Positions 6,818 to 13,484 of a stretch of DNA of 16,123 nt are shown here, one piece after another. The position numbers and the translations under genes are program-made. Each line of letters starts with the position of its first letter. Positions within the stretch are counted from its first letter, which is position 1. The stretch covers positions 1 to 16,123 of the forward strand of contig DCTE01000136.1 of NCBI GenBank assembly GCA_002329405.1, written 5' to 3'. This DNA is from Ruminococcaceae bacterium UBA1448. Lineage in GTDB: Bacteria; Bacillota; Clostridia; Oscillospirales; Ruminococcaceae. The notes beneath the pieces were generated by a model. The model saw only the letters and a program-made list of their open reading frames with translations. It did not search any database and had not been told where the DNA came from.

Positions 6818-8437
6818 TTACGGCTGGAGAGCAAGCCAGCTGTCCAGCTGTTTTTGCTTTTCGTCGATGATATCCTGCAAACCGGCAGCCATCATCGCGC
6901 TGTTCATTTCGGCGATGGCGGTTTCCCAGTCGGATTCAAAGCCGAACTCGATGGATTTCTGATACTGGTTGTATACATTGGTCACCGCGGTGTACTGGGT
7001 GGCGATCGGAGCGGTGTCGAACGAGAACCCGGAAGCAAGAGAAACAAGGGAGTTGTTGTTGAAATCAATATACTGCTCCCACAGATCGGGCGGGTTGCCC
7101 TCCTTGACATAGGCTTTGAACTCAGCCGGCCCAATCCACTGCATGACATGCGCGTAGTCCGAATCTTCCTTCTGGACAACAAGGTTTTCGTCGTTCAGCG
7201 TGTAGTCAACATCCTGTTCACCATACATAAACAGGTTGTTCCATTCGGGAGACGCATACATGAAATTCAGGTACTGCATGGCCGCGACCGGGTCGACGGT
7301 GGTATAACCCATCATCCAGCAGAAGCCGCCGATCTGAGCCGAATAGGTAAAGTCGGGACCGCCCTGTACGCAGACCTGCGGGATGGTGCTGCCGCTGACG
7401 ATATCCGGTTTGCCGCTGGTATAGTAGGCGCAGATGGTGCCTGCTTCCAGCGCGGCAGCGTCAGAGGTGGTGTCGGTCAGTGCGTCGGGGGAGATACAGC
7501 CGTACTGGTTGAGGTCGACCATCAGCTGGACATATTCCCGGTAGCTGTCGGTCTCAAAGAAGTTGACGACCTCGGTGGAGTCCTGGCCATAATTGGTCAA
7601 TACACCGAAAACGTCGCCGCCCAGGTTGTCGACATCGGTCCAGCCGACTGCCGGGGTGGTGGTGGTCGAATGGAAGGTGGTCAGTTCAGGAACTGCATCG
7701 TGCAGTGCCTTGAGGACGGTGACGATATCGTCGCGGCTTTCGACCTTCCAGATTGCGGATTCATAATCGGGCACGAGGTCCATATATTCTTCCGCCTTTT
7801 GCAGCAGGTCGGTGCGGACATTGATTGCGCAGCGGCCGGTCGCGAGGTCATGCTGGTTGGGGGTGCCGTAGAGGACGCCGTTGACGCGGGAGGTATTGAT
7901 GACGTCCCAACCCATTGTGTCGATGATATCCTTGCCGTAGGTTTCGATCAGGCTGTTGCCGTATTCGTCCTCCATCTCAAGGTCGATACAGTACTCGTTC
8001 TGGACCGAACCGGTCAGGCCGAGGCCGCTGGAATAGTACAGGTCGATCTGTTCGCCGCCTGCCATCGCAAGGGTCATCTGCTGGCTGCGAGAGGCAAAGT
8101 CGGTGACCTGCATCTCGATTTCAATGTTCAGTGCGGGCACCGTCAGCGCGTTCATCGCTTCGACAATCCGGTCGACCCCATCGGGTGCGCCCGACCAGGT
8201 GAACCAGTTGACAACCAGATGGGTAGTTTCTGTCCGTTCCTCGATTGCTTTGGCCGCATAGTCGATTTCCTCTGATTCTTGGGAGGACTCCTGCTGGGAG
8301 GCTTCGTCGGAAGAAGAAGCGGGAGTGGGTTCGGAGTTGTTTTGAGCCTGGGAAGAGCTGCCGTCATTCCCGCAGGAAGTCAGGACACAACCGGTCAGCA
8401 GGCCGGCGGCGAGTGCGGCAAAAATACGTTTTTTCAT
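6818..8437 (-). CDS. ABC transporter extracellular solute-binding lipoprotein (DUF3502 C-terminus)
   Basis: A 539-residue substrate-binding lipoprotein. The signal peptide ends in the lipobox L-T-S-C22, so it is probably lipid-anchored to the outer face of the membrane. Residues 23-60 are a Ser/Gln/Glu-rich flexible linker. The body resembles family 1 solute-binding proteins (HLVVNWFTWSGAPDGVDRI, MAGGEQIDLYYSSG). The C-terminal 65 or so residues (GFSFDTAPIATQYTAV to EKQKQLDSWL) match DUF3502, typical of LipO/YtcQ-like proteins linked to oligosaccharide uptake in Bacillota. The ligand cannot be read from sequence. No permease or ATPase gene is adjacent, so it must work with a transporter encoded elsewhere. 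AAGGAG lies 8 nt before the ATG. It is the third gene after tetR and the hydrolase. Confidence 0.9.
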   Translation of the reverse strand: MKKRIFAALAAGLLTGCVLTSCGNDGSSSQAQNNSEPTPASSSDEASQQESSQESEEIDYAAKAIEERTETTHLVVNWFTWSGAPDGVDRIVEAMNALTVPALNIEIEMQVTDFASRSQQMTLAMAGGEQIDLYYSSGLGLTGSVQNEYCIDLEMEDEYGNSLIETYGKDIIDTMGWDVINTSRVNGVLYGTPNQHDLATGRCAINVRTDLLQKAEEYMDLVPDYESAIWKVESRDDIVTVLKALHDAVPELTTFHSTTTTPAVGWTDVDNLGGDVFGVLTNYGQDSTEVVNFFETDSYREYVQLMVDLNQYGCISPDALTDTTSDAAALEAGTICAYYTSGKPDIVSGSTIPQVCVQGGPDFTYSAQIGGFCWMMGYTTVDPVAAMQYLNFMYASPEWNNLFMYGEQDVDYTLNDENLVVQKEDSDYAHVMQWIGPAEFKAYVKEGNPPDLWEQYIDFNNNSLVSLASGFSFDTAPIATQYTAVTNVYNQYQKSIEFGFESDWETAIAEMNSAMMAAGLQDIIDEKQKQLDSWLALQP

Positions 8438-8458
8438 GAATTTGCTCCTTCTTTCTGT

Positions 8459-9451
8459 TTAGGTATTGGTATCTGTGACCGACTGCCAGAATTGCACGGC
8501 TTCATCCAGCCAGCCGGCCGCGTCGGTATGATCGGCAAGCCCGATCCCATGTCCGCCTTTTTCGTACAGCCGCAGCTGGTATTTGACGCCTGCCGCTTCC
8601 AATGCCTGGGCCATCCGTTCAGACGCCGAATAGTGCACCAGCTTGTCATCCTTGCACTGCCAGACAAAGGTCGGCGGATAATGGCTGGTCACATTGTCGG
8701 TGACGTTGACTGCCGCGACCAGCTCAGGGTCAGGGTTGTCCCCGACAATTCTCCAGAAGATCGAGTTCTTTTTATCTTCTCCACCCGAAAGCTGAGTTGC
8801 ACCATAGGACAGAATGATCACGCCCGGGGCCGGAAGCCCGAAGCGGGGATACCCCAGGTAATCGGTCCCCCAGCTCCCCGCGACATGCCCGCCGGCGGAG
8901 AACCCGACAATCCCGTACCCTTCGGTTGCAACGCCGAATTCTTTTGCATGCGCGAAGATATACCGCAGTGCCGCGGCGACATCCTCGGTCGGGCGGGGCA
9001 GCAGGCCGATCTCATTGACCCGGTAGCTGAGGACAAAGGCATTGTATCCCATCCGGCTGAGCGCGGCCGCGACCGGGTACCCTTCCAGGAAGGAACAGAC
9101 GGTCGCATACCCGCCCCCGGCACAGACCAGCATAAACGGCTTCCCGCGTTCGCCGGGGAAGAACAGGAGGTTGGTATTGTCCCTGTCGGGGGATTCTGCC
9201 TTTTGCTGCGGGGTATAGATATCATGGGAAACCGCAACGCCTTTGCGGACGTTGTCCCGCAGGACGTTGAGCCCGTCGATGGTATGGCAGACCGGGTCGG
9301 ATTTCAGGGTGAAGTCTTCCGGGTCCAGCCCGGGATTGACCGGGTCGTCGGCGGGGTCTTCATTGCAGAACATGATAAAGCGTGAAAAACCGGCAAATTC
9401 CGGCGTTTTGCGCACCTGTCGGAGGGTGGTTTCAGGGGTGAATTCTGTCAA
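8459..9451 (-). CDS. Alpha/beta-hydrolase, esterase/lipase-like
   Basis: A 330-residue hydrolase of the alpha/beta fold, resembling carboxylesterases of the hormone-sensitive-lipase/BD-FAE type. The oxyanion element is CAGGGY (110-115), the nucleophile Ser185 sits in GFSAGGH, a probable acid Asp269 in CKDDKLV, and His301 in KGGHGIGL. No signal peptide is visible, so it should act in the cytoplasm. Residues 1-90 are an extension before the core. The start is a TTG at 9451, supported by AGGAGG 8 nt upstream; no nearby ATG fits. It lies between a TetR gene and a sugar-type binding protein with gaps of about 20 nt, so deacetylation or de-esterification of an imported compound is a reasonable but unproven guess. 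Confidence 0.87.
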   Translation of the reverse strand: MTEFTPETTLRQVRKTPEFAGFSRFIMFCNEDPADDPVNPGLDPEDFTLKSDPVCHTIDGLNVLRDNVRKGVAVSHDIYTPQQKAESPDRDNTNLLFFPGERGKPFMLVCAGGGYATVCSFLEGYPVAAALSRMGYNAFVLSYRVNEIGLLPRPTEDVAAALRYIFAHAKEFGVATEGYGIVGFSAGGHVAGSWGTDYLGYPRFGLPAPGVIILSYGATQLSGGEDKKNSIFWRIVGDNPDPELVAAVNVTDNVTSHYPPTFVWQCKDDKLVHYSASERMAQALEAAGVKYQLRLYEKGGHGIGLADHTDAAGWLDEAVQFWQSVTDTNT

Positions 9452-9469
9452 AATGATGGCCTCCTCGTA

Positions 9470-10102
9470 TCATTCTCTGTCGAATACCGAAGTCAGCATC
9501 GAAGCGAAGTCCTCAAATTGCAGTTCAATAAACCGTTCCGGGTAGAGATGTTTGATGCTGTTGATCCCGCTGATCATGCACCAGAGCATCTCCGCCAGCT
9601 TCTCCGGGTCTCCCGGCCGGATCTCCCCGTTTTGCTGTCCCAGCCGGATGACAGGCGCGAGGGTGACCCGCACCACATCGTTGGATTTTTGGAGCACTTC
9701 GTTGTACGCCTTCTGCCACTTTTCTTCGCCGTTGCGGCAGGCGGCAGCCTGCCCGAGATCCTCCCGCCTCCAGCCGGTGCGGACCAGCTGTCCGGCCCTG
9801 ATGGGGCGGTCATAGCGCAAAAGTTTTTCACAAAACTTTTTGAGGGTCTGAAGGGCTGAATGGTCGACAATCGGGAGGATTTCGGGGCCGATATCTGCCC
9901 GGCTCCATTCGTCAAACAGCTCTTCAAAGATCGCCTCTTTGGACGGGAAGATGCGGAAGATGATCGTTTCGCTGCAACCGACCTTTTCAGCCAGCTGGCG
10001 GGTGGTGGTGCTGCCGAATCCCTGACGGGCAAACAGCTCGCAGGCGGCGTTGAGAATCTGCTCTCTTCGTTGCTCACTTGATATTCTTTTTCGTTGTTCC
10101 AT
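9470..10102 (-). CDS. TetR/AcrR-family transcriptional regulator
   Basis: A 210-residue repressor-type protein. Residues 10-58 form the N-terminal TetR DNA-binding domain: REQILNAACELFARQGFGST for helix 1, then TTRQLAEKVGCSETIIFRIFPSKEAIF as the helix-turn-helix and following helix. The C-terminal part (about 70-210) is the variable ligand-binding and dimerisation domain; the ligand is unknown. AAAGGAG is 4 nt before the ATG. The gene is first in a unit with the hydrolase and the solute-binding lipoprotein, and a perfect palindrome lies in its own leader, pointing to autoregulation of the whole unit. Confidence 0.92.
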   Translation of the reverse strand: MEQRKRISSEQRREQILNAACELFARQGFGSTTTRQLAEKVGCSETIIFRIFPSKEAIFEELFDEWSRADIGPEILPIVDHSALQTLKKFCEKLLRYDRPIRAGQLVRTGWRREDLGQAAACRNGEEKWQKAYNEVLQKSNDVVRVTLAPVIRLGQQNGEIRPGDPEKLAEMLWCMISGINSIKHLYPERFIELQFEDFASMLTSVFDRE

Positions 10103-10116
10103 AAAGCTCCTTTATG

Positions 10117-10134
10117 TTTGTAAGTACTTACTAA
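10117..10134 (-). promoter_or_regulatory. Probable TetR operator
   Basis: GTAAGTACTTAC (10120-10131) is a perfect 12-bp palindrome, and the flanks extend the symmetry (TTAGTAAG/CTTACAAA on the minus strand). The pattern is typical of TetR-family operators in Bacillota. It lies between the -10 box and the tetR ribosome binding site, covering the likely transcription start, where bound repressor would block initiation. Confidence 0.8.
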
Positions 10135-10138
10135 CATG

Positions 10139-10167
10139 ATGGTACCATTTTTCAAACCGCTTGTCAA
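10139..10167 (-). promoter_or_regulatory. Sigma-A promoter of the tetR-hydrolase-lipoprotein unit
   Basis: A consensus TTGACA (minus strand, 10162-10167) and TACCAT (10139-10144) are separated by 17 nt. The palindromic operator begins only about 5-8 nt downstream of the -10 box. Confidence 0.8.
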
Positions 10168-10285
10168 TAGATTTTGTAAAAATAGGCAAAAATTTTTTAT
10201 AGAAAATTTCACCTTTCGTTTACTTATTGTACTGCAAAAACAATCGCCTGTAAACTGTCTGCCAGCTATTTTCTGCCTGCCGGTC

Positions 10286-10314
10286 TTGTCCCCGGCAGCT
10301 GAAAGGAGTATAAT
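10286..10314 (+). promoter_or_regulatory. Sigma-A promoter of the serine hydrolase-GNAT unit
   Basis: TTGTCC (10286-10291) and a perfect TATAAT (10309-10314) are separated by 17 nt, leaving a leader of about 65 nt before the serine hydrolase gene. The -35 box lies inside a 7-bp dyad (CTGCCGG at 10277-10283, CCGGCAG at 10292-10298) that could be a regulator site. The rest of the 10103-10384 gap holds only the tetR promoter and operator and AT-rich spacer. Confidence 0.7.
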
Positions 10315-10384
10315 ACCTGTAACAATCGTTGGATATTTGTATCTGTTTGAATCTGCATGATTTGCGGGACAGGAGGAAATTTGT

Positions 10385-11263
10385 ATGGAACTGCGGGAAT
10401 TTGTTCAGGCAGCAACACCGCTGCGGGCACTCGGCGTTGTAGTATCAAAGGACGGCCGGGAGATTGCGCGGCATACCTGGGAGGGGGCCTGCCGGCGGAA
10501 TATCTATTCGGCGACCAAGAGCTTCACCTCAGCCGCGGTCGGTATCGCCATCCGGGAAGGGCTTTTGTCGCTGGATGAAAAGCTGACCGACGCTTTTTCG
10601 GAAGACCTGCCGGAGGTGGTCTCGGAAAATCTCCAGATGGCGACCGTCCGCGACCTGCTGACGATGTGCCTGGGACAGCAGAAGGGTTTTCTGATGGGGG
10701 AAGACCGGCCGTATTACACCGACCCTAACTGGGTCCGGCTTGCACTGGCCCAGCCGTTTGTTTACCAGCCGGGCACCCATTTTGTCTACAACAATTCCGG
10801 CCCCTATCTGGCGGGTATTCTGGTCCAGCGGCGGGCCGGGTGCGACCTGGTACATTACCTGATGCCGCGGCTGTTCAAGCCGATGGGGATTCAGTTGCCG
10901 ACCTGGGAGACCGACCCGCTGGGCAATCAGTTTGGCGCGGGGGGGCTGTTTCTGACGCTGGACGAGCTGCACAAATTCGGGATGCTGTACCTTCAGGACG
11001 GCAGCTGGAACGGCAGACAGCTGGTTCCGGCCGGGTGGGTGCGCGCATCCACCAGCAAACAGGTCGAAAATGACCGCGACCAGTACGGGTACGGTTATCT
11101 GTTCTGGGGCGGGGACAAAGGCTCCTTCCGTGCCGACGGGAAATATGGTCAGTTCACCATCCTGATGCGGGACAAAAACGCAGTCGTGACCATCACCGCC
11201 GAAAGTCGGCAGACGGATCTTCTGCTGAAAGCGGTGTTTGACCATATCTATCCGCAGCTGTAA
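10385..11263 (+). CDS. Beta-lactamase-family (class C-like) serine hydrolase
   Basis: A 292-residue serine hydrolase of the penicillin-binding/beta-lactamase class C superfamily (Pfam Beta-lactamase). The catalytic elements are S42-A-T-K45 (nucleophile and general base), Y135-N-N (second motif) and a G-K-Y-G-Q stretch (252-256) in place of the KTG box. It has no signal peptide and is shorter than true AmpC (about 360), so it is more likely a cytoplasmic esterase, amidase or peptidase than an antibiotic resistance enzyme; the substrate is unknown. AGGAGG is 8 nt before the ATG. It is transcribed divergently from tetR and followed by a GNAT gene 15 nt downstream. Confidence 0.9.
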   Translation: MELREFVQAATPLRALGVVVSKDGREIARHTWEGACRRNIYSATKSFTSAAVGIAIREGLLSLDEKLTDAFSEDLPEVVSENLQMATVRDLLTMCLGQQKGFLMGEDRPYYTDPNWVRLALAQPFVYQPGTHFVYNNSGPYLAGILVQRRAGCDLVHYLMPRLFKPMGIQLPTWETDPLGNQFGAGGLFLTLDELHKFGMLYLQDGSWNGRQLVPAGWVRASTSKQVENDRDQYGYGYLFWGGDKGSFRADGKYGQFTILMRDKNAVVTITAESRQTDLLLKAVFDHIYPQL

Positions 11264-11278
11264 AGGCGGGGTGTGGCC

Positions 11279-11731
11279 ATGAAGACCAGGCAGCTGACCG
11301 TCCGCCCCTTTCGGGAGGATGATCTGGAAGCACTTTTCCAGCTGCTGTCCGACCCGGAGGTGATGCGTTACCTCGAACCGCCTTTCTCGCGGGAACAGGC
11401 GGCGGATTTTCTTCACTCGGCGGGTATCTGCGACCCGCCGCTGATCTATGCGGTCGAAGACGCGGCCGGGGAATTTGTCGGATATGTGATTTACCATCCA
11501 TATGGCAGGGACGCTTATGAAATCGGCTGGGTGCTCGCACGGGAGCAGTGGCACAAAGGGTATGCGCAGCAGCTGACACAAGCCATGATCCGGGACGCGA
11601 AAGGCAAGACCAGCCGCCTGATCATCGAATGCCTGCCGGAGCAGACCGCGACCAGCCATCTGGCACTGAAAAACGGCTTTACCTTTCAGGGTAACTGTGA
11701 TGGCTGTGATGTATACAGCAAAAAGCTGTGA
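11279..11731 (+). CDS. GNAT-family N-acetyltransferase
   Basis: A 150-residue GNAT protein of the RimJ/RimL-like type. It begins with RQLTVRPFREDDLEALFQLL, has the central strand FVGYVIYHP and EIGWVLAREQWHKGYAQQL (the Q-x-x-x-G-x-A acetyl-CoA pyrophosphate loop), and ends with the family motif ATSHLALKNGFTFQG. It transfers acetyl from acetyl-CoA to an amine or protein N-terminus; the acceptor is unknown. An in-frame GTG at 11273 is an alternative start, since AAAGG sits better before it; I use the ATG at 11279. It is co-directional with the serine hydrolase with a 15-nt gap. No terminator is evident after it. Confidence 0.88.
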   Translation: MKTRQLTVRPFREDDLEALFQLLSDPEVMRYLEPPFSREQAADFLHSAGICDPPLIYAVEDAAGEFVGYVIYHPYGRDAYEIGWVLAREQWHKGYAQQLTQAMIRDAKGKTSRLIIECLPEQTATSHLALKNGFTFQGNCDGCDVYSKKL

Positions 11732-11764
11732 GTTCCCCGGAATGTAACAATCTGTGTAAAGGGA

Positions 11765-11793
11765 TTGCAGTTTTGCAGGCGATCGTGTATACT
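11765..11793 (+). promoter_or_regulatory. Sigma-A promoter upstream of the preQ1-like riboswitch
   Basis: TTGCAG (11765-11770) and TATACT (11788-11793) are separated by 17 nt. The predicted start near 11800 lies about 15 nt before the aptamer stem, giving a transporter leader of roughly 170 nt. Confidence 0.75.
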
Positions 11794-11814
11794 GTATCCG
11801 TTATCATTTGATAC

Positions 11815-11857
11815 CGACAGTTCGTTTGTACCATCCTGTCGTTAAACAAAACCAGGA
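11815..11857 (+). promoter_or_regulatory. PreQ1-I-like riboswitch aptamer
   Basis: A 6-bp stem CGACAG/CTGTCG (11815-11820, 11836-11841) closes a loop beginning TTCG and containing TACC. It is followed at once by the tail TTAAACAAAACCAGG (11842-11856), very like the A-rich tail of the preQ1-I aptamer from Thermoanaerobacter tengcongensis (from memory: UUAACAAAACAAGG). The loop GTTT could pair with AAAC in the tail as the P2 pseudoknot. The loop is a few bases longer than in textbook examples. The downstream gene is a queuosine-precursor transporter family member and a terminator follows, both as expected. Ligand binding is inferred. Confidence 0.65.
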
Positions 11858-11881
11858 CTGCTGTTCATAGAATGGATCAGG

Positions 11882-11917
11882 AATGGCTTTGCGTTTTTGC
11901 AGAGCCATTTTTCTTTT
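11882..11917 (+). terminator. Attenuator terminator in the transporter leader
   Basis: AATGGCTTTGC (11882-11892) pairs with GCAGAGCCATT (11899-11909) across 11 bp including one G-U wobble, followed by TTTTTCTTTT. It lies after the aptamer and before the transporter ATG, so it is the likely expression platform: ligand-bound RNA would favour termination. It also rules out the longer reading frame starting at 11872. Confidence 0.8.
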
Positions 11918-11967
11918 GTGAAGGTAGTTTTGCGTTTTGGAAACTATCTTTTTGGAGGAAAGAGAAT

Positions 11968-12744
11968 ATGAACAGCCAAAACGTACAGTATAAGCCCCGC
12001 ACCCCCGCGCTCATCCGCTGGCTCAGGCATGAAAAGGAAGAGACCGCCGTCCTGCTCAGATGTATCCCGGCGACGGCTGTCTCGCTGTTTGTGGTCAGCG
12101 TCATCTGCATGAACCTGCTGGCCAACAAGACGATTGTCCAGACCCCCTGGCTGGCGCTGGACGGAGGGATTCTGATTTCCTGGCTTTCGTTCATGTGCAT
12201 GGACATCATCACCAAGCGGTTTGGCCCCCGCGCGTCCAATAAAATCGCGGTCATGGCGGCGGCGGTCAACCTGCTGACCAGCTTTGTCTTTTACATCGCG
12301 AGCATCATCCCTTCCGGCGCGGACGATTATACCGCACTCAACGGGATTCTGGGCGGGACATGGTTCATCCTCTTGGGAAGTACGATTGCGTTTCTGATTT
12401 CCGCCGCGGTCAACAACCTGCTCAACTGGACGATCGGCCAGGCCTTTCAGTCCAATCCCGACGGCAAGCTGGCCTTTGCGGTGCGGAGCTACCTTTCAAC
12501 ATTGGCCGGGCAGTTTGTCGACAACCTGATTTTTGCGGTGATTGTCTTTATGATCTTTGCGCCGGTCTTCTGGGACGGATTTCACTGGACGATGGTACAG
12601 TGTGTGACCTGTGCGCTGACGGGGGCGGTGGCGGAGCTGCTGATGGAGGTCGTCTTCTCGCCGTTTGGCTACCGGATCTCGAAGAGATGGAAGGCACTCG
12701 GCGTCGGACAGGAATATCTTGATTATATCGGAGAGGGGAAATAA
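11968..12744 (+). CDS. VUT/YhhQ-family queuosine precursor transporter
   Basis: A 258-residue membrane protein of the VUT_1 (YhhQ) family, which takes up queuosine precursors such as preQ0, preQ1 or queuine. About six membrane spans are visible: near residues 27-50, 60-80, 92-114, 131-154, 181-202 and 208-231. Family features include NLLANKTI (49-56), the conserved D-I-I-T-K-R-F-G (79-86) after span 2, and SAAVNNLLN in span 4. The ATG at 11968 has GGAGG about 8 nt upstream; the frame is open back to 11872 but crosses the attenuator, so that start is rejected. The upstream preQ1-like switch supports the substrate class; the exact precursor is not known. Confidence 0.88.
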   Translation: MNSQNVQYKPRTPALIRWLRHEKEETAVLLRCIPATAVSLFVVSVICMNLLANKTIVQTPWLALDGGILISWLSFMCMDIITKRFGPRASNKIAVMAAAVNLLTSFVFYIASIIPSGADDYTALNGILGGTWFILLGSTIAFLISAAVNNLLNWTIGQAFQSNPDGKLAFAVRSYLSTLAGQFVDNLIFAVIVFMIFAPVFWDGFHWTMVQCVTCALTGAVAELLMEVVFSPFGYRISKRWKALGVGQEYLDYIGEGK

Positions 12745-12745
12745 C

Positions 12746-13399
12746 ATGAAGGTATTGATCACAGGCACCGCACAGGGAATCGGCAAGGCAATCGCCGGGC
12801 GTTTCCTCGCAGAGGGCCATCAGGTGACCGGCATTGACCGGCAGCCGTCCGGCATTGCCCACCCCCACTACACCCACTATCAGGCCGACGTCCGGGATAC
12901 CGACCGGCTTCCGGTGCTGGAAGGGGTGGAAATCCTGATCAACTGCGCGGGGACCCAGAACGAGGATGACATCGACATCAATTTAAAAGCGGTCATCCGT
13001 CTGACCGAGCGGTACGGGGTGCAGCCGCATATTCATTCGATTCTGCATATCGGTTCGGCGAGTGGGCATACCGGCTCAGAATTCCCCGAGTACTGCGCGA
13101 GCAAGGGGGGACTGCTGGCCTATACCAAAAATGTCGCGATGCGGGTAGCGGCCTTTGACGCGACCTGCAACAGCTTAGACCCCGGCGGCGTGCTGACCCC
13201 ATTAAACGACTGCGTCATCAACGACCCCGAGCTTTGGGCGCAGATCATGGATGAAACCCCGATGAGAAAGTGGGCGACCCCGCAGGAGATCGCCGACTGG
13301 GCCTATTTCCTGACGGTGGTCAACACCTTCTGCACCGGGCAGAGCATCGTCGTAGACGGCGGCGAGTCGATCAACCGGAAATTTGTCTGGAAGGATTAA
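12746..13399 (+). CDS. Short-chain dehydrogenase/reductase (SDR)
   Basis: A 217-residue classical SDR. The Rossmann start is VLITGTAQGIGKAIA (TGxxxGIG at 6-13), Asp31 at the end of strand 2 suggests NAD(H) preference, INCAG (65-69) replaces NNAG, Ser104 lies in HIGSASG, and Y116-C-A-S-K120 is the catalytic pair; LDPGGVLTPL matches the post-catalytic PG motif. It is somewhat shorter than the usual 250. The open frame runs back to 12665, but GAGGGG precedes the ATG at 12746, 1 nt after the transporter stop, so that start is chosen. It is transcriptionally tied to the preQ1-like switch; the substrate is unknown and a link to queuosine metabolism is only suggested by position. Confidence 0.9.
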   Translation: MKVLITGTAQGIGKAIAGRFLAEGHQVTGIDRQPSGIAHPHYTHYQADVRDTDRLPVLEGVEILINCAGTQNEDDIDINLKAVIRLTERYGVQPHIHSILHIGSASGHTGSEFPEYCASKGGLLAYTKNVAMRVAAFDATCNSLDPGGVLTPLNDCVINDPELWAQIMDETPMRKWATPQEIADWAYFLTVVNTFCTGQSIVVDGGESINRKFVWKD

Positions 13400-13430
13400 G
13401 GCGGATACTCCAAAAAACGAATATATATGC

Positions 13431-13482
13431 AGCAGCCCCCGGCCGCCGGATTCTGAGATCGGACGGTCGGGGGCTGCTTTTT
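13431..13482 (+). terminator. Strong intrinsic terminator of the transporter-SDR operon
   Basis: AGCAGCCCCCG (13431-13441) pairs with CGGGGGCTGCT (13468-13478), with further GC-rich pairing inside, followed by TTTTT (13478-13482). It separates the plus-strand operon from the convergent lipoprotein gene. Confidence 0.92.
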
Positions 13483-13484
13483 GA

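Noticed and set aside
6524..8275. 583-codon open frame on the plus strand
   Set aside because: It lies antisense to the solute-binding lipoprotein gene, whose minus-strand product has a lipobox, recognisable domains, ribosome binding site and terminator. The plus-strand translation has no recognisable motif and would cross a promoter and terminator.
8279..9385. 368-codon open frame on the plus strand
   Set aside because: Antisense to the alpha/beta-hydrolase, whose catalytic motifs fix the real strand.
10385..11263. Antibiotic-resistance beta-lactamase
   Set aside because: SxxK and YxN motifs are present, but there is no signal peptide, the KTG box is altered and the protein is shorter than AmpC, so a general serine hydrolase is the safer call.
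10529..11659. 376-codon open frame on the minus strand
   Set aside because: Antisense to the serine hydrolase and GNAT genes; the translation is rich in shadow-type residues and has no domain signature.
11872..11967. N-terminal extension of the transporter starting at 11872
   Set aside because: The extension would be translated from the attenuator hairpin and has no ribosome binding site; the ATG at 11968 has GGAGG and matches the family start.
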